From Alitta virens (taxonomy: Eukaryota > Annelida > Polychaeta > Phyllodocida > Nereididae): 64,000 nucleotides of DNA. The position numbers and the translations under genes are program-made. This document shows, piece by piece, positions 12,069-21,289 of this stretch; position 1 is the stretch's first letter; each line of letters opens with the position of its first letter. The stretch covers positions 23,157,638 to 23,221,637 of the forward strand of contig OW028584.1 in assembly GCA_932294295.1 (NCBI GenBank), given 5' to 3'. The notes under the pieces are model-generated. The model searched no databases, was not told the DNA's origin, and saw only the letters and a program-made list of their open reading frames with translations.

Positions 12069-12983
12069 ATGGACCGAGTTGGCAAGGGCCCCCAATACCT
12101 GCATAAGAACAGGGCAAGTGGAACATCAGTCTTCAAATGGAAAAGCAACATGGCAGTAAAAAACCCAACCCTGGCAAACATGAACAAAATGTTTAATGGA
12201 ATAAACATAATGATAGAAGGAGACTCAATGGTTAGACACCTGCCAATATCCGGATCGACCTCAATTGCAACCTCAGGCTTAAAAATAGAGGAATTAGCAA
12301 GAAGGTATAGCCATGATCCTGATGCATCGGAAGAGGAAGATAAAGTACCAGAAGCCATAGTAATACTAATAGGAACAAACAATGTCGGTAAAAACACCAC
12401 CGACATAAGGTTCCACCTGGAAACTATGTGTATTGGCCTGAGAAGGCATTATCCTTACACATACATCATAATCCTAGCGATCAGAATTAGGCCACAGGAC
12501 ACTGGGTGGGACCTCTCAAGGCAGAATAACAAGACAGAGTCAAGAGAGTATATAAACATAGAACTGAAAAAGGCAGCGCAAAGACACCCGGGGTTTCTAT
12601 ACAAGAATCCATATAAAGTTGAAACATGCAACACATCGGAAGGAAGGAAGTTAGTAGAAGATGCCTTCCTGCAAGATGGCCTCCACCTGTCAACCAGTGG
12701 AAAAGAGAGGTTAGCAATAGGAATCCTAAATATCATCTACAGGGACCTAAGGAATACCATAACCTACATGACCAGATTCAGGGTAAGTACGAGGATAATC
12801 ACTTTGCCCCCCAACCTAAATTATAGACCATCCTTAAGAGTACTAAACAGAACAATTTTTTCAAAGGAGAAAATAGTATCATCTCAAATTTTACCCATAC
12901 CAAATTGTCAATCTTTGGAAAGGAATTCACCACATCAGAATCGGCATATCAATATGCAAAGGCAGCCCACAGTGGCGATATAA
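12069..12983 (+). CDS. SGNH/GDSL hydrolase-like ORF
   Basis: The 304-codon frame contains the signature blocks of SGNH esterases: EGDSMVRHL at about 12216-12242 (block I, nucleophile serine), LIGTNNVG at about 12367-12390 (block III, GxND-type) and DGLHLSTSG at about 12675-12700 (block V, DxxH). SGNH domains are carried by several retroelements, including some Ngaro elements, and by some LINE ORF1 proteins. Here the residues after about 12780 look non-coding, and a NADAR domain opens in the +2 frame. The ancestral product was therefore probably one SGNH-NADAR polypeptide broken by a frameshift between about 12780 and 12830. The start is uncertain: the first ATG at 12069 precedes the domain by about 50 residues. 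Substrate unknown. Confidence 0.75.
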   Translation: MDRVGKGPQYLHKNRASGTSVFKWKSNMAVKNPTLANMNKMFNGINIMIEGDSMVRHLPISGSTSIATSGLKIEELARRYSHDPDASEEEDKVPEAIVILIGTNNVGKNTTDIRFHLETMCIGLRRHYPYTYIIILAIRIRPQDTGWDLSRQNNKTESREYINIELKKAAQRHPGFLYKNPYKVETCNTSEGRKLVEDAFLQDGLHLSTSGKERLAIGILNIIYRDLRNTITYMTRFRVSTRIITLPPNLNYRPSLRVLNRTIFSKEKIVSSQILPIPNCQSLERNSPHQNRHINMQRQPTVAI

Positions 12984-13348
12984 CTATGTGCCGAGTGATC
13001 CAGAAGGAAAGAACCGGAAGAGGGGCCAAATCAGCATCACGCAGGATATGTATTACCAATCAACAGCATTGGCATTCCATTAAACGAGACATTATGAAAT
13101 ATATCCTCATGTCCAAAATGGACCAAGATACGCCCTTCTGTTTCTTCCTTCTGGAGAATAAAGTACATAGTTTGTCGGAAGACACTACAGATGAGTTTTG
13201 GGCTGTGGGCAAGAAAGGTCTGGGACAGAATGAACTCGGACAAATCCTGATGGAAATTAGAGTTCTCTGGGACAACCAAGACAAATATAGAACAACAAGA
13301 GAAGACATTAAGAGAAAGATTCCCGAAATCCTTTGGAATAAACAATAA
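12827..13348 (+). CDS. NADAR-domain (YbiA-like) ORF
   Basis: Open from just after a TAG at 12824 to TAA at 13346-13348, with no ATG at the beginning. The translation begins with a GENSIISNF segment (SNF motif), followed by FTTSESAYQYAKA (the T-x-E...Q..K helix) and ending in FWAVGKKGLGQNELGQILME. These are the landmarks of NADAR proteins such as bacterial YbiA, in order and at the expected spacing of roughly 150 residues. NADAR proteins act on N-glycosidic bonds of NAD/ADP-ribose-related molecules or of ADP-ribosylated guanine. It overlaps the 3' end of the SGNH ORF in another frame and was probably fused to it. Three dyad motifs and an A-tract follow. Domain call firm, function in this context unknown. 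Confidence 0.75.
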   Translation, partial: TILKSTKQNNFFKGENSIISNFTHTKLSIFGKEFTTSESAYQYAKAAHSGDITMCRVIQKERTGRGAKSASRRICITNQQHWHSIKRDIMKYILMSKMDQDTPFCFFLLENKVHSLSEDTTDEFWAVGKKGLGQNELGQILMEIRVLWDNQDKYRTTREDIKRKIPEILWNKQ

Positions 13349-13363
13349 ACAATAAGAGTCCTG

Positions 13364-13729
13364 ATGAGGAATAAAATGTACCCAAAGGTTGGTAAACAGA
13401 GTAAACATAAAAAAATGTACTCTGAGGTAAATACAATAAAAACTGGTTTTTGTCGAGTGAACATATTAAAATGCACTCTGGACATGGTAAAAAGAGCAAA
13501 CATATTAAAATGTGCTCTGTTAAAAAGAAAAGATACACACAAAAGATATTACATCACAAAAATATCTTTCACATACAAGTATTGTAAATATAAATATAAA
13601 CAACTAAATGAGCAAAAACCAAAAACCTTGGGTGATGTTTACACGCTTATAAAGTTACTAACTAACTCGCACTATCCTAAATTTAAAGATGCACAACAAA
13701 ACACCCAAGGGGCGATGAAGAAGCTATAG
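13364..13729 (+). CDS. Lysine-rich ORF after NADAR, not recognised
   Basis: A 121-codon open frame, rich in Lys, Asn and Tyr, running through the three dyad motifs. Because the motifs are in the reading frame, it may be fortuitous. The C-terminal part (LGDVYTLIKLLTNSHYPKF) has no frame break and weakly echoes the ORF at 11697-11936. Could be the tail of the mobile element's coding region. Confidence 0.25.
   Translation: MRNKMYPKVGKQSKHKKMYSEVNTIKTGFCRVNILKCTLDMVKRANILKCALLKRKDTHKRYYITKISFTYKYCKYKYKQLNEQKPKTLGDVYTLIKLLTNSHYPKFKDAQQNTQGAMKKL
13399..13517. repeat. Cluster of three 24-bp dyad motifs
   Basis: Copies at 13399-13422, 13455-13478 and 13494-13517 share the pattern GAGYRAACAT, 6 A/T bases, ATGYRCTC. 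Each can form a stem of about eight pairs. In the copies, arm changes are often compensated (GAGT...ACTC versus GAGC...GCTC), which argues for pairing being maintained. A half motif (AATAAAATGTACCC) lies at about 13370. Confidence 0.7.
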
Positions 13730-13904
13730 AGTAAGTACTTACAGCAACTGCCCTAGTGTCCAGCCTCGAATGGGATGAGATTTTCCTCTCCCGACTGATG
13801 GAGGACACAAAAGGGGTAGAAGAGTTGGGAAGCAAATATCCTTGATTTAAGGAAAACCAACAATGAAGCTCCTATTGAATAATGGGAAAACTCTAATCTG
13901 AGCC

Positions 13905-13922
13905 AAAAAAAAAAAAAAAAAA
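13905..13922. repeat. A-tract after the SGNH-NADAR segment
   Basis: Eighteen consecutive A residues, then GAAAAACG. Compatible with the 3' tail of a retroposed copy covering the 11.7-13.9 kb cassette, but no flanking target-site duplication was recognised. Confidence 0.5.
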
Positions 13923-14013
13923 GAAAAACGATGAAGATAAATAAGACCTGGTTGTCTTGTCATAAATACATTAATAGCACTGATTTGATATGCCCCAAAA
14001 GTACTTAGATGTA

Positions 14014-14038
14014 CCTTGGATGAACTGTTCATCCAAGG
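14014..14038. repeat. 11-bp perfect hairpin CCTTGGATGAA / TTCATCCAAGG
   Basis: Perfect arms separated by three bases. Outer GTA/TAC extends pairing with a bulge. No T-run follows. Confidence 0.7.
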
Positions 14039-14996
14039 ATGTACAGCATGTATATAATGTAGAGTTCCACCCATGGAGAAACAAAATTATAATCAGACTT
14101 ACTAGAAACTGTACAGAAGCGGGCATTATGGATTATTTTATTCCCAAATTGCAGTCACATCACCTGAAATAGCGAGTGGTACGGGCCGCGTGATATGCTT
14201 TTCATACCAGACAGAATTACGTTCATGCATTGCCCAAATAAGGAAACTCAACAAAAAATGTTTGGCGCGACTACAGTTGATGATCTGATTAATACAAGCC
14301 TTATATTATAATAATGAATTATGAGAATCTAAATCATTACTAGCCAACTCCAGCGATTATCTAAAAGGTCACAATGAATTTTTAAGCTAAACACCTTTAA
14401 TCGTTTATAATTTTAAAACGTTTACCTAATTAATCATTATTTTAATGATCATTGCTATTTTAATGTATTTTAGTCCTCAATTGTACATTTTTTATTGTAT
14501 ATTTATTTTATTCAGAGCAATTTAACCTAAATGGTAACAATGTAATAAAGCATATTTTATTATTCATGATAACCATCAACTATAGCTATACCCAACAACC
14601 CAAACCAAGATACACACGTGCATATCTGAAATTAAATCCCCCATTGGTACAAAATTCTTACTTTGACTTGTGTTACAATTTACGACATGCTCGGCAATAG
14701 AGTCTTTTCACTGAGCTGATATTTGCAGCCCTGAATTTGGCCAGACACAAGTCTATCTTCTCCTCTTATTACTCATTTTGCTTTTCAGACACGTAGAAGA
14801 TAATCACTGTAGGGTGTAGAATATATAATCTATGAGCAGTAGGCTAGCTCACTGTAGCTCAGTTCGTCATGTAAAAGATTACAAATATTCTAAGGGGCTC
14901 TTCTGTTTCTATCTGAGCCGCAACTGGCTTATAAGCCAACCTCTTTGAAGCAGTCACCTGTATTAGACGGCCTGCTTTTCGAAAATTTATGTCTAA

Positions 14997-15068
14997 TACA
15001 CTCATGGACTTTAAACACGGGTTTGTACAACATGTTTTACCTATGCGTTTTTAAAGTCCATTAGTGTA
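14997..15068. repeat. 19-bp inverted repeat (foldback)
   Basis: TACACTCATGGACTTTAAA at 14997-15015 pairs with TTTAAAGTCCATTAGTGTA at 15050-15068 with one mismatch. Probably a small MITE or transposon end. Confidence 0.7.
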
Positions 15069-15352
15069 TACTTTGCAGGCGCTGCAAAGGAATTGCAGAA
15101 CGAACTGGATAGTCTGAACCTGGTTCCTTTTCTTCAAATTGGCTCAACGTTATAAATCCATCACACACATTATTTATAGTCGGAGGTGTATGACAAACAA
15201 TAAAACATAAGCTATAACGCGTTTAACTAAATGAAAATGTGCTAAACATAAAAGCATATATGTTCTGAAATTGGCCATGCAGAGGTATATACTTTGGGGT
15301 GAATCATGTGATGTTACTATTAGGTAGTGATGTCAATCAGTTACATTTTCGT

Positions 15353-15392
15353 AGTCGATCATCAGTTTGGGTGCATAAACCGATGATCGACT
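15353..15392. repeat. 16-bp inverted repeat with GTCGATCATC words
   Basis: AGTCGATCATCAGTTT (15353-15368) pairs with AAACCGATGATCGACT (15377-15392) with one mismatch. Further TAGTCGG and GAGTAGTCG words follow. The clustered TAGTCGA-type words are reminiscent of hAT sub-terminal repeats (inference). Confidence 0.65.
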
Positions 15393-15949
15393 ATTAGTCG
15401 GTTCGGGTGTAGTTCATATTTGAGTAGTCGCCTACATTAATTGAACTGCTATTGTACCTAATTTGTCCCAGATAATCAAAGGTCTCTGTCTCAAGATATT
15501 TATGATTATATGAAACAGCCCAGTTCCCACTATCACGAGTAAGAGAGACGAGTGACCACGGACATCAAAGATGGACTATAAATGCTCACTTGTTTTCAGT
15601 CGGGAACGTGTCAACCGAGCATTCCAGGAGCTTTACAAGAGTGAACACGCTAAAACTAGGTCAGTATAATTGCCGGCAATTGTTCTCTGTTCGTGACGTC
15701 ATTGAATTAGTTAACAACCGCCTACTCCCCCCCCCCCCCGCCCAGCATTCATAGCTTGACGGGCCATAATTTTCTTATGGACAATGCACTTTGTGATCCC
15801 TCCAATCCATCACATGGTCCCTTTCCATGTGAGTTAGCAAAATAATACCATGTGATTCTGTACATGTAGACTTTGCACAAGTGGACGAACAGCCAAAACA
15901 CAAATTTATTTTTAAACTGGCTAGATGGCCCATCAGTATGGTGGCCGAG

Positions 15950-16190
15950 GAGTTCACTTCTTGGTGCGAAGGTTCGCCCCCCGACAGTAGAGGTTTCGTC
16001 CCCCGACAGTTAAACCTTCGCCCCCCGAAAGTTGAGCTGTCGGACTGCGACAGCACCTACTTTTGCCCCACCTTCGTCCCACGACACCTTCACACCACGA
16101 CAGTGATAGTATACTGTCGTACCACAAAAGTAATAGGCCTACAGTCCCCCGACAGTGTAGGTTTCGCACCACGAAAGTGAAGGCTGATTC
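15950..16190. repeat. GC-rich minisatellite of CCCCCGACAGT words
   Basis: Imperfect units of about 17-20 bp built on TTCGYCCCMCGACAGT or CGAAAGT, about ten copies, including opposite-sense copies such as ACTGTCGTACC. Produces spurious ORFs on both strands. Confidence 0.75.
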
Positions 16191-16749
16191 ACTTAACAGC
16201 AGGTATGCAACTTTGTAAGAGTAGCTTAATTTCCTCCTCCTCCTCCCCTCATACATTCAGTTGCCAAAAGAGAGTTTTTAGCTGCAAAAATACTGATACA
16301 CATTGGCTTGCCTCTTTTTTATTGTCCAGGAGTTTATGGTAGATCCATGTCCAGCTACAGGTGTGAATTATGTGTTAAAAGCATCATAATTTGCAAAGAA
16401 TGACCTGATGAAATGCCCCAATATCTCTTTTTGTTCCTTTTGTTCAGGTCTATCAATTGAATAAGCCAATTCTGTTTCATGCTTTCTTGCAAAAAAATGC
16501 ACAATTCTTATTGGAATATGTACCTTTGTGAGAAAGTAATTTGGAAAAATATAAAAATGTATTTTTCAGTGTGTTCATACTAATATCCTGTTTTTTTATA
16601 TATCTATTTGACATGAGTAACTTCCAACTCAGTTGTTTATCAGTTATGATACCAAGTTAAATAAACTAATTTGCACATAGAATGTAAATGTTATTTTACT
16701 CTTTGTTTTGCTCCTTTCTACAGAGCCCCTAAGCAGACATGTCAGAAAA

Positions 16750-17815
16750 CATAATTTATTCTCTTGTGATCATCGCATTCCCACAAAATGTTTCCGCATT
16801 CTCTCACAATGTTTTTGTGTACCATCACAACTCACAAGGTAACGCGATTGGTGACGAGGGATCTCAAAAATTTTCCATATTTTTAATTTCTATTTTCTAT
16901 GTCCTTTTTGGGGCTCCCTTGAGCGGACATTAGAAGAAAAAAACAAAATCGATTTTCACGAACCCTCTTGAAAAATCCCGTTCCCTCATAAAAATTTGCA
17001 TTCTCTCACAAAAGATCTGCGTTCCCTTGTGAAAAGAATGTGTTCCCTCGTGAATAGAACACATTTTCTCGCCATGGTCAAGTTCCCTCATGATGATCGC
17101 GTTGTCTTGCAATGATCACGTTTTCTTGCAATTTTTTCACGTTCCCTTGCAATAACTTTGCAAGGGAACATGATCATGAGGGAATGCGTTTTTCATGGTA
17201 GAATGTGATATGATCAGTAATACGATCATGAGGGTAATGAACATAAAAATTAATAATTTTTACTGACATGTTCACTTAGGTATGGAGCTCCTAAGTGAAA
17301 CATAGAAAATAAATAAATTTGAATCTTTTTGCGAAAACCCTTGTGACTCATCGCGCTTCCTCTTGATTTTTCATGTTCCCTCAAGATCTTTTGTGTTCCC
17401 TCACCAAAAGAACACATTCCCTCATAAAAGGAATGTAATCCCTCATAAAAATAGGCATTCGTTCACAAAAATAATGCATTCCCTTGCGATGTTCGCATTC
17501 CTTCCAAAAAAGACGGGCTCTCGCATTGTAGCATTCCCTCACATAGTTACGCATTGATTTCTCTCACACACTTTTGCATTCCTTCGCAAAGTTCATATTA
17601 TCTCAAAGATAATCGTGAGGGTGTTTTTTCATGAGGGAATGTGTTCATCGTGAGTGAACGCGACCATCGCAAGGAAATGCATTTATTGTGAGGAAACACA
17701 AAGATCATGATAGAACGCGATATGATCGCAACGGAACATGATAAGAACATGTTAATATTGTGAGGGAATGCGAAAACATTGCAAGGGAATGCAATGATTG
17801 CGAATGAACACGAAA
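16750..17815. repeat. Inverted, alternating-orientation minisatellite (GTTCCCTCATAAAA words)
   Basis: Runs of GTTCCCTCAYRAAAA-type words of about 17-20 bp on the plus strand (about 16760-16820, 16960-17160, 17345-17590) alternate with their complements such as GTGAGGGAATGCG (about 17160-17235, 17600-17810). The switch at about 17140-17175 is a local palindrome (TTCCCTTGCAA/TTGCAAGGGAA). Another foldback, TTCACTTAGG/CCTAAGTGAA, sits at about 17272-17302. Confidence 0.8.
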
Positions 17816-17998
17816 ATAAATTATTTTTACTTTCTAGAATTAGATATATTTGTATCAAGACATTATAAGGATTGTGTCACACTTGACTATCTTGTTTTTA
17901 TAGTACAAACATTTCCAGCCTGCATAGCATGTGTTGCAGGATTGAGGAACTTTGGGCACCCCCCCCTTTCTAAAAATCCTGGATCCGCCTATGTACTA

Positions 17999-18183
17999 GG
18001 GCAGGAGCCTAGCTCAGAGGTAGCGCTCTAGGCTTCCAACCGCTGGGTCCCGGGTTCGATATCCAGTCGAGCCTAAGTTGGATGGCTGTTTCATCCTTCG
18101 TCTCATTGCCATGGTCTCTGCCTGTCCTAATTAGCCCAACTGGTGCAGAAATACAGGATGTAAGCCCTTATCACCCCCACCCC
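17999..18183 (+). mobile_element. tRNA-derived SINE (family 2) with 16-bp target-site duplication
   Basis: The tRNA-like head contains A-box TAGCTCAGAGGTAGCGC, a TTCC anticodon-loop-like region and B-box GGGTTCGATATCC. A body and C-rich tail follow. It is flanked by perfect duplications ATCCGCCTATGTACTA at 17983-17998 and 18184-18199. It landed in the end of a TGGATCCGCC-type repeat. The same family is nested in the retrotransposon at 21714-21904. Confidence 0.9.
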
Positions 18184-18379
18184 ATCCGCCTATGTACTAT
18201 GTCAATTATTTCAAGTGCCAAGATCAGTTCAGTATGATCTACTTTCGCGCCCGAAAGTTATCATAAACCTGAACAGATGACATTTGTTTATCCAGGCAAA
18301 ATATCTACAATCGACAAGATAAAACCTTGGAGGAATTAGACAACAAGTTCATCAAAATGATCATGCAGGCGGTCTATAA

Positions 18380-18590
18380 GTGGTTGTAATAGTGACCAAA
18401 GTGGTTTAGAGGTGTCTGAATAGTAAAGGGGTCTTAAAAGTGAGGTGGCTAATAAATGGTGTGGTCTTAATAGTGAAACAATGAAACGCTCTTAATACTA
18501 AGGTGACCTATGAGTGACGTGGTCTTAAGAACAGAGAGGTTTTATATAATAATGAGCTTGTCTATTAAAATGGACTTAATAGTGAGGGTT
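18380..18590. repeat. Degenerate GTGGTCTTAATAGTGA minisatellite
   Basis: Words such as GGTCTTAATAGTGA, GGTCTTAAAAGTGA and GACTTAATAGTGA recur at irregular spacing. It runs directly into the telomere-like island. Confidence 0.5.
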
Positions 18591-18613
18591 AGGGTTAACC
18601 CTAACCCTAACCC
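18586..18613. repeat. Inverted interstitial telomere-repeat island
   Basis: Two GGGTTA units abut three CCCTAA-type units, forming a palindrome of 22 bases in head-to-head orientation. Its 28 bp match the metazoan TTAGGG repeat exactly. Confidence 0.8.
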
Positions 18614-19071
18614 TTGACCCCTGGAAACCCTAAATGTTGCATATTTGTCTGACTCACTAAGGTACATATTCAAACATGATATCATAAAGATATTATGACA
18701 CGCATTATGACATTTTCAAGTTCATGCCATCTTTTAAAATACAAACCTAAAATGTCATGTTATAACTCATTTGAAAGAATTTAAACGGGCTTTTGGCGGG
18801 AAACCGCAACAGTGGTAAAACCCTTCTGGAGCCTCAACATCTGGGCACTTCCAGCATCTTGATGCCATTGCACCTACCATAGCTATCCACAACTCCATCT
18901 CAAAATTCTACCAACTCAGACGTTTGCCACCTGTTCTAATTCACCCCATTTCCTTCACGGGTCTTCCAGAAGCACCAGGACGCACTCGCAAACCATGCTC
19001 GTAAGCGGAATTTCACTAAAACTTTACCTTTCTCTCGCCACGTGCTCACACTGGGCAAAACGTTAACAAAC

Positions 19072-19779
19072 ATGGCGCCGCCGGTCGGCATGGTCATTGG
19101 ACACAGTTTCGTCCACGGCCTCCTCCATCACCTAGCTCCAAACGGAAATACCACCGGCCCTTCACTGGTACATAGACTTAATCTATCTAGAATTTCAGGC
19201 CAGATTCACATGCACGGCCAACGAGGAGCACAAGTATGCACTAGGTCCTCCACCCTGCCCCATCGCTTGCTGCAACATACCAGACCCAATTTCGTTATCA
19301 TAGACCTAGGTACTAACAATCTTGCCTCCGGTGCTGACCCACTCCAGGTAGCCACCAAGCTCATTCATTTCGCTGATATTTTACACCGTCGATACCATGT
19401 CACACAGGCCATGTTCTGCTCTGTGATAAAAAAAGATCGCCACCTCCAGGGCATAACAGCGTAACAGTTTGCAACTGCTGCATACCAGCTCAACAATCAT
19501 GTCAAAACCTTTGCTCAGACAGACCCCCACATCACTTACCATGTGCATAAAGGATTCTGGTCTGAGCCCACCCAAATATGGTCCCGAGATGGCATCCACC
19601 CCAATTCCACCACTGGCCGCAAGCGCTTCATAAATTCCATCCACAAAGCTGTCTTTCTGGCACTCCAATCCTTCACAATGTCCTTATCTCCAATTATGCT
19701 AGCTTACCTATCGTATCATGCTTCACTTCACCCTTCACGCATATTCTGGTATCAAGCTCCAGTTTTACACATCTGTTAA
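19072..19779 (+). pseudogene. SGNH hydrolase domain of the Ngaro-like element
   Basis: From ATG at 19072 the frame shows MVIGHSFVHGL (block I, GHS), DLGTNNLASG (block III) and, after a nonsense TAA at 19462-19464, WSRDGIHPNSTTG (block V, DxxH) at about 19580-19615. Spacing is that of SGNH esterases. One stop codon splits an otherwise open frame that ends at 19777-19779. Role in the element unknown; esterase activity is presumed from the family. Confidence 0.8.
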
Positions 19780-19880
19780 TATGATCCAAATTTTTATCTG
19801 GTATTATGCTCCAGTTTACCTCTGGTATTATGCTCCACTTTACATCTGGTATCATGCTCCAGTTTACCTGTCTGGCACAT
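19775..19880. repeat. TCTGGTATTATGCTCCAGTTTAC minisatellite inside the retroelement
   Basis: Three to four imperfect units of about 24-27 bp built on TGGTATTATGCTCCAGTTTA, with related TGGTATTATGC words up to about 20015. Lies between the hydrolase and gag-like regions. Confidence 0.75.
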
Positions 19881-20013
19881 ACTGTTTACTGCTCCAGTTT
19901 TGTTTACACTGCTTATTTTCACTCAGTTCCTTACGGATATTTGCACCAGCCATCAATGTGATTTCACTCTACTTCATTCGCTGGTATTATGCAACTATTG
20001 ACTGACCGGTATT

Positions 20014-21180
20014 ATGCACCACACCTCTTTTACTTTCAGGCACCATGCAATGCACTCAACACCGTGCGGCTTCGCCAGCATCCGGCCTCGGCGAACATGG
20101 ACCCAACCAGCCAGGCTGCATTCCAGAACACCATCACCCACACGAATCCGACGTAGCAGCTCCCGTTCACCCATCCGCCACAGGTCACAGCACAGATCCC
20201 CATCCCCAGTGGCAGGTCAAACCAACAGCTCCCGCGATGCCTATTGCCACCTGCAGCTGGCCCCAGGGATGCCAACACCGACCAACCAGCCTGATTCAGC
20301 CGCTTTTGGTGCACTGGTCCAATCACTAAACAGTATGCAAGAACTGTTCCTGCAACAACAACAGGTCTTCATGCAAACCATGCATAACATCCAGATGACT
20401 ATTACAGGACATCCGGCCACACAAAACCCTACAAGACACCCAGCCACTTGTACCTCCCAACACCATCCAACCAAACCATGTTGGCGCTTGCCACATGAAC
20501 ACATCTTCAACCCCACCAATGCCGATCACACCAGATGCCACGACTACCCCAAAGGGTGAGCCACTTCAAAAATTCTCTACCGACCAATTTCCCGCCCTTT
20601 GCGTTCCACCTCCGAACCAATCGGCCAAAACCTGCCCCATTCAATCAATCTAAAATTTGGCAGCATAAATACATCGAGTTGGGTGATCTTCTCCACTCTA
20701 CCAGATCAACGGACTACACCTTGGCCTTGACCACTGAGGATGGATGACCTCATTTCCAACAAAACAACTCAATGAAGCTGAATGGAGCCAGGCAATGGAT
20801 ACGTTCACTACCATCTACGTGGAGCACTACCCACAACACTTTGGCCAAATCCTCACATATGCCCAACACGTAAAAGAGCCCATGGTAAACGGTGCCATTG
20901 GCACTGGTATGACTCCCAATTCAGGATGGACCGTGAGTTCACCCTATGCAGCTGAGACAAAGTTCGACAAGATTTGGAATTGCGGGCATTTCGACAGCCC
21001 AGAAGCGATGACAACAAGTCTTTTCGTTAATCTAACAACAAAACCCGAAGCAAGCGCTTCAACGACGAACGCCCCCGGTTACTGCTTCGCCTACCATGCC
21101 AAGAACCAGCATTGCAATTCACCAAGATGTACTTTTAGGCACACCTGCCCCCATTGCCGGGGCCCATACCCAGTCTTTTG
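20014..21180 (+). pseudogene. Gag-like region of the Ngaro-like element
   Basis: A proline/serine/arginine-rich N-terminal frame (20014-20559) ends in a Gln-rich, coiled-coil-like stretch (LVQSLNSMQELFLQQQQVF). It passes by frame changes into KIWQHKYIELGDLL (about 20655-20700) and, in the frame from 20744, EWSQAMDTFTTIYVEHYP. The Cys/His cluster CNSPRCTFRHTCPHC is at about 21110-21160. The order and motifs match DIRS/Ngaro gag-like proteins, which bind nucleic acid. At least two frameshifts or stops interrupt it. Confidence 0.65.
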
Positions 21181-21289
21181 CAGTGTAACAAACCACCTGC
21201 AAACTACAGACACAGCTCCCCTACTTCCTCACACAGCCACGACACCCATAGACGCAACACCAGCAAAGCTTTCCCCACTTAAAAATTCC

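Larger units (their letters stand above)
14172..15740. other. Gene-less stretch with foldbacks
   Basis: AT-rich with no credible exon. Holds two inverted repeats annotated separately (14997-15068 and 15353-15392) and a poly-C run at about 15728-15742. Confidence 0.5.

Noticed and set aside
18052..18064. Possible tRNA genes from B-box motifs at 18.05, 21.85 and 36.33 kb
   Set aside because: Each lies in a longer SINE with a non-tRNA body, and two of them have target-site duplications. No clean cloverleaf closes the acceptor stem.
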